DNA of 64,000 bases from an uncultured Clostridia bacterium (GCA_947623175.1 CANQGK010000007.1:16985-80984); one strand, 5' to 3'. Counted from the stretch's first letter, positions 52,228 through 63,800 are shown. A program made the numbers and translations. Notes: generated from the letters alone by a model not told the origin.

Positions 52228-52259
52228 TTTAAACGGTCGGGTATATCCCGGCCGTTTAA
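52228..52259. terminator. Bidirectional terminator between convergent genes
   Basis: TTTAAACGGTCGGG (52228-52241) pairs with CCCGGCCGTTTAA (52247-52259) with one wobble. It ends the recG operon and the radical SAM operon from both sides. Confidence 0.85.
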
Positions 52260-52277
52260 GCTTAAATAATACTCTGT

Positions 52278-52922
52278 CTATTCAAACGGTTTAAGCTTTT
52301 TATTAAAAAGCATGGTGCGTGTTACGGTGCAGAATACCGGCGGCGCGGCGGTTTGGGCATAAAAGGCGGTGAGCACCAAATTCGGGTTAAGGGTGTCTTC
52401 GTTGCCGGCGTTGAGAATTAAGGTCAATTCGTTGCCGTCAAACGAGAAGCTTTTGATTTTGGGGATTATGTCTATTTCCTTCACCCTGCCCTTTTTGCCC
52501 GTTTTTTCGCATATTACCGATTTTTGCGATAAAAAGCCCGTGAGCCTTTCGGCAAATTCGTCGCTTAGGGCTTCAAATCGGAGCCTATATTCCGCAAAGG
52601 CGATTTCCTTCATCGACTCCTTGGGTTCCCCTATTTTGAAAAATTCAATATCCGGCGGGCAGACCTTATTCATCCGCTCGAGGCATTCCGAAAGGCTGTA
52701 ATCGTCGTCGGTGAGCTTAAAATCCATAACCTCGTACAGTCCTTCAAAGCCCAAAGACAGCGGAACGGCAAAGTTCATATAAAAATGCCGGTTAAAGCCC
52801 TCGGTATACCAGACGGGTATTCCCGCGCGGGATACAAGCCTTGACATAAAACGGTTCATATCAAGATGAGATACAAATTTCATCCTGCCCTTTTTGGCAA
52901 AGAAAATTCTAACGTTTTTCAA
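52278..52922 (-). CDS. Radical SAM-linked protein, TIGR03936/DUF2344-like
   Basis: A 214-residue protein with RIFFAKKGRMKFVSHLDMNRFMSR and GFNRHFYMNFAVPLSLGFEG at its start, the family signature that is normally found fused to, or next to, a TIGR03960-type radical SAM enzyme. The start is best placed at TTG 52922: the GTG three codons earlier touches the GGGGAGGG site. It overlaps the radical SAM gene by 14 bases. It has no motif of a catalytic site, so it may hold the substrate for its partner. The pair is conserved in Firmicutes and its reaction is not known. Confidence 0.88.
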   Translation of the reverse strand: MKNVRIFFAKKGRMKFVSHLDMNRFMSRLVSRAGIPVWYTEGFNRHFYMNFAVPLSLGFEGLYEVMDFKLTDDDYSLSECLERMNKVCPPDIEFFKIGEPKESMKEIAFAEYRLRFEALSDEFAERLTGFLSQKSVICEKTGKKGRVKEIDIIPKIKSFSFDGNELTLILNAGNEDTLNPNLVLTAFYAQTAAPPVFCTVTRTMLFNKKLKPFE

Positions 52923-54753
52923 AGCAAACACCCTCCCCGTAGCAGGCGGCGCCGCAAGCCGAGCATTTTTCGCGGCAATTGGGCGAAGTTTTTGCCGACT
53001 TCGCTTTTTTGTTTTCTTCTATGAAAAAGTCCTTTGAAACGGTGTAATCGAGATGATCCCAAGGCAAAACCTCCTCAAAATCGCGCGTGCGGTTTGCGTA
53101 AAACGCGGGATCGATCTTGCAATCTTCAAAGGCTTCGAGCCATTTTTCCAAGTCAAAATGCTCGGTCCAGCTGTCAAAGCGACAGCCCTTTTTATAAGCG
53201 GCTTCAACCACGTCGCAGAGTCTGCGGTCGCCTCTTGCCAAAACGCCCTCCAAAAAACCGGTGGCGGAATCGTGATAGCTTAAGGATATTTTTTTGGTGG
53301 TGATTTGCGATTTTAAGTATTCCTGTCGGCGGCGAATCTCGTCCACGGTTATTTGCGGCTCAAACTGAAAGGGCGTAAATGGCTTCGGCACAAAGGTGGA
53401 AACGCTTATCGAGACCGAAACCGATTTGCCCTTGGGGCGTTCGGGCAGAGCGTAGTATAAATCGACTATTTTCTGCCCCAAATCGGCAATTCCCTTTAAA
53501 TCCTCGTCGGTTTCGGTGGGAAGTCCCAACATAAAGTAGAGCTTTACCGCGGTATACCCGCCCGCAAAAGCGGTTTTGCAGGTGCGCAAAATCTCCTCCT
53601 CGGTAACGTTTTTGTTAATTACGTCGCGCAGTCTCTGGGTACCCGCTTCGGGCGCGAAGGTAAGCCCGCTTTTCCTTATATGCTTTATTTTTTCCAACAG
53701 CTCGTCCGAAAAATTGTCGATTCTGAGCGACGGCAGAGAAAGGCTAACCCTTTTCTCGGTGGTCCATTCGAGCAATTTGTTCAAAAGCGGCTCGATTTCC
53801 CTATAATCGCTCGTGCTTAAGGAAGAAAGCGAAATTTCGTCGTATCCCGTGTTTTCGCAGAGACATTTCGCCTGGCGATTGACCGTATCGACGCTTTTTT
53901 CTCTTACCGGACGATAAATATATCCCGCCTGACAGAAGCGGCAACCGCGAATACAGCCGCGAAAAATTTCCTGCACCACCCTGTCGTGAACTATATCGAT
54001 AAACGGCACAACGAATTTTTCGGGATAATAAAGCTTGTCCAAGTCCTTGATAATGCGTTTTTTTACGGTTGCGGGAGCGCCGTTTTGCGCAGTTACCGAT
54101 TTTAAGGTTCCGTCTTGGTTATACTCCGTCTCGTAAAGAGAGGGAACGTAAACTCCCTCGATTTTTGCGGCTTCACGTAAAAATTCGGCTTTGCTTCCCC
54201 CGCTTTTTTTGAATTTTTTATAAAGGTCAATAAGCTCGAGGTCAACCTCTTCCCCCTCGCCCAAAAAGAAAATATCAACAAATTCGGCGATAGGCTCGGG
54301 ATTGCATACGCACGGCCCGCCCGCCACCACAAGCGGGGTAAAATCGGTTCGGTCCTTGCTTCTCGGCGGCACTCCCGCCAAATCAAGCATATTAAGCATA
54401 TTCGTATAAGACATTTCGTATTGGAGCGTAAAGCCTATAATATCAAAATCCTTGACGGGATCGCGGCTCTCCAGCGCAAAAAGCGGTATGCCGCGCTCGC
54501 GCATCAACGCCTCCAGATCCACCCAAGGCGCAAAAACCCGCTCGCACCAAATATCGTCGCGCGAATTGAACTGCGAATAGAGTATTTTCATGCCGAGATG
54601 CGACATGCCGATTTCGTATATATCGGGAAAGCAAAAGGCAAAACGCACGTCCACCGCGGTTTTATCCTTTATGACGCTGTTTATCTCTCCGCCCGAATAT
54701 CTGCCCGGTTTTTGAACGCTCAGCAATAATTTTTCAAATTCGTTATTATCCAT
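52909..54753 (-). CDS. B12-binding-type radical SAM protein, TIGR03960-like
   Basis: A 614-residue enzyme with an N-terminal B12-binding-like domain (PDIYEIGMSHLGMKILYSQ) and a radical SAM core whose cluster motif reads CIRGCRFCQAG (three cysteines). GYDEISLSSLSTSDY and FAPEAGTQRLRDVINK are characteristic of the family. It likely acts on tRNA or a small molecule through a 5'-deoxyadenosyl radical. The C-terminus has further cysteines (CREKCSACGAACYGEGVC) that could bind an extra cluster. ATG 54753 has AAAGGA upstream; the frame opens 16 codons earlier. It is the first gene of the pair. Confidence 0.9.
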   Translation of the reverse strand: MDNNEFEKLLLSVQKPGRYSGGEINSVIKDKTAVDVRFAFCFPDIYEIGMSHLGMKILYSQFNSRDDIWCERVFAPWVDLEALMRERGIPLFALESRDPVKDFDIIGFTLQYEMSYTNMLNMLDLAGVPPRSKDRTDFTPLVVAGGPCVCNPEPIAEFVDIFFLGEGEEVDLELIDLYKKFKKSGGSKAEFLREAAKIEGVYVPSLYETEYNQDGTLKSVTAQNGAPATVKKRIIKDLDKLYYPEKFVVPFIDIVHDRVVQEIFRGCIRGCRFCQAGYIYRPVREKSVDTVNRQAKCLCENTGYDEISLSSLSTSDYREIEPLLNKLLEWTTEKRVSLSLPSLRIDNFSDELLEKIKHIRKSGLTFAPEAGTQRLRDVINKNVTEEEILRTCKTAFAGGYTAVKLYFMLGLPTETDEDLKGIADLGQKIVDLYYALPERPKGKSVSVSISVSTFVPKPFTPFQFEPQITVDEIRRRQEYLKSQITTKKISLSYHDSATGFLEGVLARGDRRLCDVVEAAYKKGCRFDSWTEHFDLEKWLEAFEDCKIDPAFYANRTRDFEEVLPWDHLDYTVSKDFFIEENKKAKSAKTSPNCREKCSACGAACYGEGVCFEKR

Positions 54754-54842
54754 TTTAAAAATCCTTTGCAACAATCGGTTAGTAAAACCGTCATTTTTCA
54801 TATCCTTAATATTTTACAATAAAAACGTCCGGCTTTCAACTG

Positions 54843-55433
54843 TTATTTGATAATACTTACGGCAAAAAGGTAAAGCGCCGCGATATAAAAGGATATATTT
54901 ATTTTTCCCTTAACGGTAAGAATGACCGCTACGATTATAAGCGACAGGGCGGTTATTGCGGTAATGAGTTTTAAAATCACTCTTGCCGTATCGACGCCGC
55001 GTTTCCCCGCGATAACCGAAAAAAGCACCGTGCCGCCGTCCAATCCCAAAACCGGCAGAGAATTAAAACCGCCTATCAAAAGATTAAGCAGCGCGTAATA
55101 AAGTACCGCTTCGTTTTTAAAAGCGAGATAGTTTATGTAAAAGGTTAAAAAAAGCACAAAATTGACCGCCGGACCGAAAACCGCCACGAAAATATCGTTT
55201 TTATACTGTTTTGAAAACTCCGATACTATTTGCACCGACGCCGGAATGAGTCTTATTTGCTTAGGCGCGCAGTCGAATATCCACATCGCGAACAAATGCC
55301 CGATTTCATGCATTATAACCGCAAAAAGCATCGGTAAGACAAGCCCCGTCCGGTCACAAGCCAGCATTATCGTAAATACGGCGCAAAAGAAAAAGGATAT
55401 GTATATCTTCGTTCCGAAAAGCTTAAACTTCAT
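54843..55433 (-). CDS. SpoIVFB-like M50 membrane metalloprotease
   Basis: A 196-residue intramembrane zinc protease. The metal site is HEIGH (in VIMHEIGHLFAMW) in one helix and LDGG (in VLGLDGGTVLF, the equivalent of NPDG) in a later helix; both helices are strongly hydrophobic. In Bacillus, SpoIVFB cuts pro-sigma-K late in sporulation. This protein is short and lacks a CBS domain. ATG 55433 has GGAGGG upstream and overlaps the 3' end of the small membrane protein gene (ATGA). The host makes spores, so this function is plausible, though other substrates are possible. Confidence 0.85.
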   Translation of the reverse strand: MKFKLFGTKIYISFFFCAVFTIMLACDRTGLVLPMLFAVIMHEIGHLFAMWIFDCAPKQIRLIPASVQIVSEFSKQYKNDIFVAVFGPAVNFVLFLTFYINYLAFKNEAVLYYALLNLLIGGFNSLPVLGLDGGTVLFSVIAGKRGVDTARVILKLITAITALSLIIVAVILTVKGKINISFYIAALYLFAVSIIK

Positions 55434-55645
55434 TTTTTGCCCTCCGAAGAGAGTACCTCGCCGACGTCGGTATCCGCACATATTTGATTTTCGTAAAACA
55501 CTTTTACCCGATTATAGGTGTCTTTAAAAAAATATTTTATCACCAATACGCCAATTAAAATTACCGTCACAAAAATTATTTGCGTAATTACTATGCAAAA
55601 ACAGCTATTAAAGGGCTTTTTTGCATCTTTGGCTTCGTTCTCCAT
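55430..55645 (-). CDS. Small membrane protein coupled to the SpoIVFB-like protease
   Basis: A 71-residue protein with a cytoplasmic polar start (MENEAKDAKKPFN), one membrane helix (about residues 17-38, ITQIIFVTVILIGVLVIKYF) and a short extracellular tail (NRVKVFYENQICADTDVGEV). It sits exactly where spoIVFA lies in other spore-formers and overlaps the protease start by four bases. SpoIVFA proteins have a similar N-terminus but also a large M23 peptidase-like domain, which is missing here. It could be a minimal SpoIVFA-like regulator or chaperone of the protease. ATG 55645 follows AAGGAG. Confidence 0.6.
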   Translation of the reverse strand: MENEAKDAKKPFNSCFCIVITQIIFVTVILIGVLVIKYFFKDTYNRVKVFYENQICADTDVGEVLSSEGKK

Positions 55646-55733
55646 ATTTTTGCTCCTTGCCAATACCGCTTTGTTATGGTACAATTGTTTTATTACGGTA
55701 CAATTAATATATATTTATAAATAGGATGATAAT

Positions 55734-57614
55734 ATGCCTTTTTTACCCATAACCAAAAAAGAAATGATAGAGCGAGGCTGGACGCAGGCGGATTTTATTA
55801 TCGTTACGGGCGACGCTTACGTGGATCACCCGAGCTTCGGCACCGCGATTATTTCCCGCGTCCTCGAAGCCGAGGGCTTTAAGGTCTGTATAATCCCCCA
55901 GCCCGAGTGTGACGCCGACTATATGCGGTTCGGCGCGCCGAGGCTTGCCTTTCTTGTAAACAGTGGCAATATAGATTCAATGGTTGCGCATTACACCGCC
56001 GCCAAAAGGCGCCGCAGTGACGACGCCTACACGCCGGGCGGCAAAGCGGGCGCGCGCCCCGACAGAGCGGTTACGGTATATTCGCAAAAGCTTCGCAGTC
56101 TTTTCGGCGATCTGCCCATAGCCATAGGCGGTATCGAAGCGTCTTTGCGCCGGTTTGCCCACTACGATTATTGGGACGACGCCGTTCGCCCTTCTGTTCT
56201 TTTGGAGTCGGGCGCGGACTTACTTATGTACGGTATGGGCGAGCGACATATAGTCGAAATAGCCCGAAGACTTGACTCGGGCGAAAAAATAAGCGAGCTT
56301 ACAAACGTAAAGGGCACCTGCTATAAAATAAAATCGCGCGATTATAAGTTTATAGAGGGCGCATGCGAGTGTCCGTCCTACGAGCTTGTAAAGGTACCCG
56401 ACGAAAACGGTAAAAAGCAATACGCAATATCCTGCCGCATACAACAAACAGAGCATAACAGCGTAAACGGCAGGACGGTAATACAAAAGCATGGCGATTA
56501 CATTATAGTGCAAAATCCGCCCGACGCCCCGCTTTCCACTCAAGAGATGGACAGAGTTTACGCCCTGCCCTTTATGCGCGACTTTCACCCCTCATACAAG
56601 GCGTTGGGCGGTGTGCCCGCCATTGAGGAGGTCAAATTTTCCATAGTGCATAACCGCGGCTGTTTCGGAGCATGCAATTTTTGCGCGCTGGCATATCACC
56701 AAGGAAGGCAGATTTCGGTACGAAGCCACGAATCGGTAATAGAAGAAGCCAAAAAAATCACCGCCATGCCCGATTTTAAGGGATACATTCACGACGTGGG
56801 CGGCCCTACCGCCAATTTCAGAGCCCCTTTGTGCGACAAGCAGACAAAGGACGGAGTCTGCCGCGACAAAAAGTGCTTAAGCCCGCAGATGTGCCCCGCC
56901 GTAAAGGTTTCGCACGCCGATTATCTGCGGCTGTTAAGGGAATTGAGAGCGCTTCCGAAAATCAAAAAGGTATTTATCCGCTCGGGAATACGGTTCGATT
57001 ATCTTGCGGCGGATAAAGACGAGGAATTTTTCAAAGAGCTTGTAACCCACCATATAAGCGGTCAGCTTAAGGTGGCTCCCGAGCATTGCTCGGACAACGT
57101 CCTTAAATATATGGGCAAGCCGTCGTTCGGAGTGTATAAAAAGTTTGAAAAACGGTTTTACGAGCTTACGAAAGCGGCAGGAAAAAAGCAATATCTGGTA
57201 CCCTATCTTATGTCGTCTCATCCGGGAAGCACCCTTAACGACGCGATAGAATTGGCGCTTTTTTTAAAACGCAACAAGCTTCATCCCGAGCAGGTGCAGG
57301 ATTTTTATCCGACGCCGGGCACCGTTTCCACCTGTATGTTTTATACCGGACTCAATCCCTTTACTCTTAAGCCGGTATACGTGCCGAAAACCGCTGAGGA
57401 AAAAGCACTTCAGCGCGCGCTTTTACAGTATTTTAAGCCGGAAAACCGAAAAACCGTACTTTCCGCTTTGAAAAAAGCCGGCAGAACCGACCTTATAGGC
57501 AGCGGAAAGGACTGTCTTATTTATCCCGATAAAAATATTGCGAAGGTCAAGACCGGCAACAGCGCCAAAAAGACCATCCGCAATATACATAAACCGAAGA
57601 AAAATAAAAATTAA
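55734..57614 (+). CDS. YgiQ-family radical SAM protein
   Basis: A 626-residue enzyme with the N-terminal YgiQ domain (FIVTGDAYVDHPSFGTAIIS), a radical SAM core with CFGACNFCALAYHQG (three-cysteine motif), HDVGGPTANFRAP and the C-terminal YLVPYLMSSHPGSTL and FYPTPGTVSTCMFYTG blocks. Members of this family have no established reaction. ATG 55734 has AGGATG upstream. It is divergent from the spoIVFA/FB-like pair, with two TACAAT-like -10 boxes between, and convergent with the membrane protein gene at 57611, which it overlaps by four bases. Confidence 0.95.
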   Translation: MPFLPITKKEMIERGWTQADFIIVTGDAYVDHPSFGTAIISRVLEAEGFKVCIIPQPECDADYMRFGAPRLAFLVNSGNIDSMVAHYTAAKRRRSDDAYTPGGKAGARPDRAVTVYSQKLRSLFGDLPIAIGGIEASLRRFAHYDYWDDAVRPSVLLESGADLLMYGMGERHIVEIARRLDSGEKISELTNVKGTCYKIKSRDYKFIEGACECPSYELVKVPDENGKKQYAISCRIQQTEHNSVNGRTVIQKHGDYIIVQNPPDAPLSTQEMDRVYALPFMRDFHPSYKALGGVPAIEEVKFSIVHNRGCFGACNFCALAYHQGRQISVRSHESVIEEAKKITAMPDFKGYIHDVGGPTANFRAPLCDKQTKDGVCRDKKCLSPQMCPAVKVSHADYLRLLRELRALPKIKKVFIRSGIRFDYLAADKDEEFFKELVTHHISGQLKVAPEHCSDNVLKYMGKPSFGVYKKFEKRFYELTKAAGKKQYLVPYLMSSHPGSTLNDAIELALFLKRNKLHPEQVQDFYPTPGTVSTCMFYTGLNPFTLKPVYVPKTAEEKALQRALLQYFKPENRKTVLSALKKAGRTDLIGSGKDCLIYPDKNIAKVKTGNSAKKTIRNIHKPKKNKN

Positions 57615-58015
57615 ATATACTTTTTATTTACGGACTTGTTTACGCCCGTAATTCCGCCTATAAGGCTCGCAAGCGTAAATATTATAAAATGAAAAAGCGT
57701 ATTTATTCCGATATTACCCTTGCAGACCGTAAACGATATAAGCGTTATTGCGGCAAAAGCCGAAAATCCTACGATGAGTCCTATCAAAAAGCCCTTGCTT
57801 TTTACGCTTACTGCCGCGTAAAACGCCGCGGCAAAACAGCCCGCTCCCACACAGGCGGTAGCCAAAACGGTCGCGTAGTCGCTGTTCATTTCGGTAAAAT
57901 ACATAACGATACTTGCAAGCAATACGCAAAAAGCCGTCACCGCAAGTCCCACGGCTATGCTTATAATCACAACCTTATATTTGAAATCGCTTTTTTCGCC
58001 TTTAGCTTTTTTCAT
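57611..58015 (-). CDS. TIGR04086-like small membrane protein
   Basis: A 134-residue protein with four hydrophobic segments (about residues 15-37, 42-62, 69-88 and 98-120) and short basic ends, matching the TIGR04086/DUF3792 family that often stands next to yajC in Clostridia. Function unknown. Its ribosome-binding site AAGGGG lies in the 3' arm of the hairpin at 58021-58066, so read-through from yajC may be needed for translation or may control it. Its end overlaps the YgiQ gene by four bases from the other strand. Confidence 0.8.
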   Translation of the reverse strand: MKKAKGEKSDFKYKVVIISIAVGLAVTAFCVLLASIVMYFTEMNSDYATVLATACVGAGCFAAAFYAAVSVKSKGFLIGLIVGFSAFAAITLISFTVCKGNIGINTLFHFIIFTLASLIGGITGVNKSVNKKYI

Positions 58016-58020
58016 AAAAT

Positions 58021-58066
58021 AAAACCCCTTCCGAACAGTAAAGTATATTCGGAAAGGGGTTTTTTT
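58021..58066 (-). terminator. Hairpin between yajC and the TIGR04086-like gene, overlapping its RBS
   Basis: AACCCCTTTCCGAATA on the minus strand pairs with TTCGGAAGGGGTT (ends at 58021 and 58066), followed by TTTATTTTATG. As a terminator it separates the two genes; its 3' arm contains the AAGGGG site of the downstream gene, whose ATG lies nine bases further. Confidence 0.75.
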
Positions 58067-58078
58067 AGAACCGTTTTG

Positions 58079-58411
58079 TTATTTTGACGGAACGTCGTCA
58101 TGAACCGTGAGATTGGATTGCAGCGCCCAGCGGGCTATGGTAAGCTTTGAATGGTCGCTTTGCGACTCGATTACGATAGTATCCTCTTTTAAGGAAATTA
58201 CCCTGCCGTAAATACCGCCTATGGTAACGATTTCATCGCCGACCTGAAGATTTTCGCGCATTTTCTTTTCTTCTTTTTGCTTTTTCTTCTGCGGGCGGAT
58301 GAGTATAAAATAAAGCGCTCCGAAGATAACGGCATATATAAGAATCATTACGATAAGCGACATGGAGTTCGAGCCGTTTGCCGCCGCCAATAAAATGGGA
58401 TTGATTTGCAT
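58079..58411 (-). CDS. yajC: Preprotein translocase subunit YajC
   Basis: A 110-residue protein with one N-terminal membrane helix (MSLIVMILIYAVIFGALYFI) and the conserved IRPQKKKQKEEKKMRENLQ and VGDEIVTIGGIYGRV. YajC joins SecDF to the SecYEG channel and aids protein export. It lies after tgt, the standard order tgt-yajC in bacteria, but no secD follows here; that slot holds the TIGR04086-like gene. AGGTAAA precedes ATG 58411. Confidence 0.95.
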   Translation of the reverse strand: MQINPILLAAANGSNSMSLIVMILIYAVIFGALYFILIRPQKKKQKEEKKMRENLQVGDEIVTIGGIYGRVISLKEDTIVIESQSDHSKLTIARWALQSNLTVHDDVPSK

Positions 58412-58475
58412 AAAAATTTTACCTCCAAAAGAAATTGTTATTATTATATATCAATTCTGACGGTTTTGCAAGGAT

Positions 58476-58513
58476 AACTTTAGGTTTAACCTTAAAACTT
58501 TAGGATTAACCTT
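58476..58513. repeat. Tandem 18-bp repeat between tgt and yajC
   Basis: AACTTTAGGTTTAACCTT (58476-58493) and AACTTTAGGATTAACCTT (58496-58513) differ by one base and are spaced 20 bp apart, start to start, i.e. about two helical turns. Each contains the near-palindrome AGGTTTAACCT/AGGATTAACCT. It lies upstream of yajC and may be a binding site. Confidence 0.65.
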
Positions 58514-58538
58514 GAAATTATACCTCTTTTATTTTGAT

Positions 58539-59693
<1,155 letters not shown>

Positions 59694-59705
59694 TTAACCA
59701 TTTGC

Positions 59706-59735
59706 ATTATATCAGCGAACCGTGTTTATTGTCAA
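59706..59735 (-). promoter_or_regulatory. Promoter of tgt
   Basis: On the minus strand TTGACA (59730-59735), 18 bases, TATAAT (59706-59711), 36 bases before the tgt start. Confidence 0.85.
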
Positions 59736-59741
59736 TAGTTT

Positions 59742-59774
59742 TAACGCCGCAAGCTTAAAACAAGTTCGCGGCGT
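59742..59774 (-). terminator. Terminator of the riboflavin transporter gene
   Basis: AACGCCGCAAGCTT (59742-59755) pairs with AAGTTCGCGGCGT (59762-59774) with one mismatch; on the minus strand it is followed by TTAAAAC and lies 34 bases after the ribU stop. Confidence 0.6.
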
Positions 59775-59807
59775 CTTCAAAGAAAACGGGTTCTTTCCTC
59801 GTTTTCG

Positions 59808-60392
59808 TTATTTTAAAATCGGTGATATTTTTTTATAAACCGCAAAGCATACCGCGGCGTCTAAAATTCCCTTTACCACGTTAAAGGGCGTATTGAAAAT
59901 CAAAATATCTTTAAAGAGAGTGTCGGCAAAGGGCAGCAGCTCTTGATACATACCGATTATCGCCTCTTTCGGCATACCGTAAATCACAACGTAAGCCGGA
60001 TAAACAATATAAAGATTTGTGAATATGCCTATTACCGCCATAACTACCGCTCCCGCGAGAGCCCCGATAAGCGCGCCCTTTCTTGTATGTAAGCGCTTAT
60101 AAATCAAGCCCGCCGTGCCGCTGAAAATCGCGCCCAAAAGGAAATTTGAAAGCTCGCCCACGCCGTTTGATGAGGTTATGAAGAGGTGTATCAGATTTTT
60201 AACGGCGCACACGAGCACCCCGTACACCGGACCGTAGGCAAAGGCGGCGATAAGTGCCGGTATCTCCGAAAAATCGAGTTTAACGAAGGACGGAATTAAA
60301 AAAGGCAGCGGAAATTCGAGCAGCATAAGCACAAATCCGAGCGCGCCGAAAATACCGCAAATTGAGATTTTTTTTAAAAGTTTATTTTGCAT
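59808..60392 (-). CDS. ribU: Riboflavin ECF transporter S component
   Basis: A 194-residue integral membrane protein with five to six helices, including FGALGFVLMLLEFPLPFLIP, the ECF-type motif FVKLDFSEIPALIAAFAYGP and the FGxxxG-like VYGVLVCAVKNLIHLF. S components bind vitamins and borrow the EcfAAT energising module encoded elsewhere. The FMN riboswitch just upstream marks riboflavin as the substrate. GGAGGT precedes ATG 60392. It is monocistronic. Confidence 0.93.
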   Translation of the reverse strand: MQNKLLKKISICGIFGALGFVLMLLEFPLPFLIPSFVKLDFSEIPALIAAFAYGPVYGVLVCAVKNLIHLFITSSNGVGELSNFLLGAIFSGTAGLIYKRLHTRKGALIGALAGAVVMAVIGIFTNLYIVYPAYVVIYGMPKEAIIGMYQELLPFADTLFKDILIFNTPFNVVKGILDAAVCFAVYKKISPILK

Positions 60393-60421
60393 AACAAAAT
60401 ACCTCCCGAAAAATAAAATAA

Positions 60422-60446
60422 CCCCGACTGCTATAGCAGACGGGGC
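60422..60446 (-). terminator. Expression-platform terminator of the FMN riboswitch
   Basis: CCCCG-CTGC...GCAG-CGGGG on the minus strand (ends 60446 and 60422) followed by TTATTTTATTTT. FMN binding would favour this stem and shut off ribU. Confidence 0.85.
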
Positions 60447-60461
60447 GAAATTTACCTCTTT

Positions 60462-60577
60462 TATCTTCTACCATCCGGACTTTAACCGTCGGCTTTGGAA
60501 TTTCACCAAATCAACCGTTTTAAAAACGGCTCGCGGGCTATACCGCCGGTGAGGAATTGCACCTCGCCCCGAAGATT
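60462..60577 (-). promoter_or_regulatory. FMN riboswitch (RFN element)
   Basis: Reading the minus strand, the conserved blocks appear in order: AATCTTCGGGGCGAGG, GTGCAATTCCTCACCGGCGG, TATAGCCCGCGAGCC, a variable stem, TTGATTTGGTGAAATTCC, AAAGCCGACGGTTAAAGTCC and GGATGGTAGAAGATAA. The first and last blocks close the P1 stem (ATCTTC/GAAGAT). It regulates the adjacent ribU. Confidence 0.97.
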
Positions 60578-60627
60578 ACGTTTTTGTACATAGCAAAACA
60601 AAAAGGAAACGCCGTGTACATATTTAT

Positions 60628-60654
60628 ATTATACTTAATTTCTTTGTTTGTCAA
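60628..60654 (-). promoter_or_regulatory. Promoter of the ribU transcript
   Basis: On the minus strand TTGACA (60649-60654) and TATAAT (60628-60633), 15 bases apart, or TAATAT at the ideal 17. It lies between ligA and the riboswitch. Confidence 0.65.
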
Positions 60655-60656
60655 TA

Positions 60657-62672
<2,016 letters not shown>

Positions 62673-62733
62673 TCAAAGCGGCATATGAAGATTAGCTTTA
62701 CGCCAAAGTTTAGGGCACGCGCCTGTCTGCTTC

Positions 62734-63423
62734 TTAATTTATCCCCTCCGCACCGTAATCGTTAATAAGTCCTCCGAGCGTATCGTCGCCGCCCTCTATA
62801 ACGTTTGTAAAGGCGTCGGGCGATTTGCCAACAATTACGGTCTGCGCCACCACGGCGGAGGTTTTTGCCGTAATACCGTTATTATACCCCGCGGCGACAA
62901 GATTACCGGTGAGATTTATTTCGACCGTAATAATATGTAAAACCTGATTTATTCCCGCGGATTTGAACTCATGCTTAAAATCGACGTAAGCCGTAGAGGT
63001 AATATGGGTTTTAACCGTAAATCTCGGCCCGTATCCCGAAGTATACGCTCCGCCGAACAGGGCGCCTATCGGCATATTTACGTCATAATACTCTTTATCC
63101 GCGACCGCTTGAGAAATTCGGTTTGCGATAAGGCTTTTAAAGTAATTCACCTTATAAACGTCTATTTCGAGGCTTGTAACGTAACCGTCGTCATTATAGG
63201 TAAGCTTTACTAAATCGCCGTAAGATATATTTTCCGTTTCCAAAACCGAAATTACCGATTCGTTTGCGCAGTTGAGCATTATTGATTTGGCGTTGCTCTC
63301 GGCGCTTTTTACAATCAAAGGCTGCATTTTAATAAAGTATACCGCAAAAACGGTGATTACGATAAGTAAAACACATAAAAAAACGCGAAGCTTATAATTT
63401 CTGTTCCTGTTAAACCGTCTCAT
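62734..63423 (-). CDS. yunB: Sporulation protein YunB
   Basis: A 229-residue protein with an N-terminal basic stretch (MRRFNRNRNYKLR), a single membrane helix (about residues 14-32, VFLCVLLIVITVFAVYFI) and the YunB domain with ADKEYYDVNMPIGALFGG and YVDFKHEFKSAGINQVLH. YunB is needed for normal sporulation in Bacillus subtilis and is induced in the mother cell. ATG 63423 is behind AGAGGTG; the frame opens 31 codons earlier, in low-complexity Gly/Ala/Arg sequence without a site. The presence of YunB and SASP agrees with a spore-former. Confidence 0.9.
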   Translation of the reverse strand: MRRFNRNRNYKLRVFLCVLLIVITVFAVYFIKMQPLIVKSAESNAKSIMLNCANESVISVLETENISYGDLVKLTYNDDGYVTSLEIDVYKVNYFKSLIANRISQAVADKEYYDVNMPIGALFGGAYTSGYGPRFTVKTHITSTAYVDFKHEFKSAGINQVLHIITVEINLTGNLVAAGYNNGITAKTSAVVAQTVIVGKSPDAFTNVIEGGDDTLGGLINDYGAEGIN

Positions 63424-63658
63424 ACCGCACCTCTTTTGTTGCCCAAAGCCCGCCGTGCGAGCGCCGCCCGCTCTGTTCGCACCGAAGCGATGAAACGGAG
63501 CCCCCGCTCGCGGCAATGGGATTTTTTTACCGCATTTTCCTATAACATTTTACGGCAAAAAAGCGAATATGTTAATTTTTCGGCTCAACAATATAATTTT
63601 ATATTAAAAACAGGCGAAAATCAAGAAAAGTTTTCTTAAATAAAAATTCAAAAAAATG

Positions 63659-63687
63659 TTGACATTGATAAATAGTTTTGATATAAT
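63659..63687 (+). promoter_or_regulatory. Promoter of tRNA-Leu(GAG)
   Basis: TTGACA (63659-63664), 17 bases, TATAAT (63682-63687): perfect consensus, with the tRNA starting 30 bases later. Confidence 0.92.
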
Positions 63688-63716
63688 GTTAAGGCGCGAT
63701 AAAAAAGCGTACATTT

Positions 63717-63800
63717 GCGAGTGTGCTGGAATAGGCAGACAGGCACGTTTGAGGGGCGTGTGTCAACGACGTACGGGTTCAAGTCCCGTCACTCGCACCA
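63717..63800 (+). tRNA. tRNA-Leu(GAG)
   Basis: An 84-base class II tRNA with encoded CCA. Acceptor GCGAGTG pairs with CACTCGC; the anticodon stem CACGT/GCGTG (closing with a wobble pair) encloses loop TTGAGGG, giving anticodon GAG; a long variable arm (TGTCAACGACG) and T arm CGGG-TTCAAGT-CCCG follow. Discriminator A fits leucine. Confidence 0.95.
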
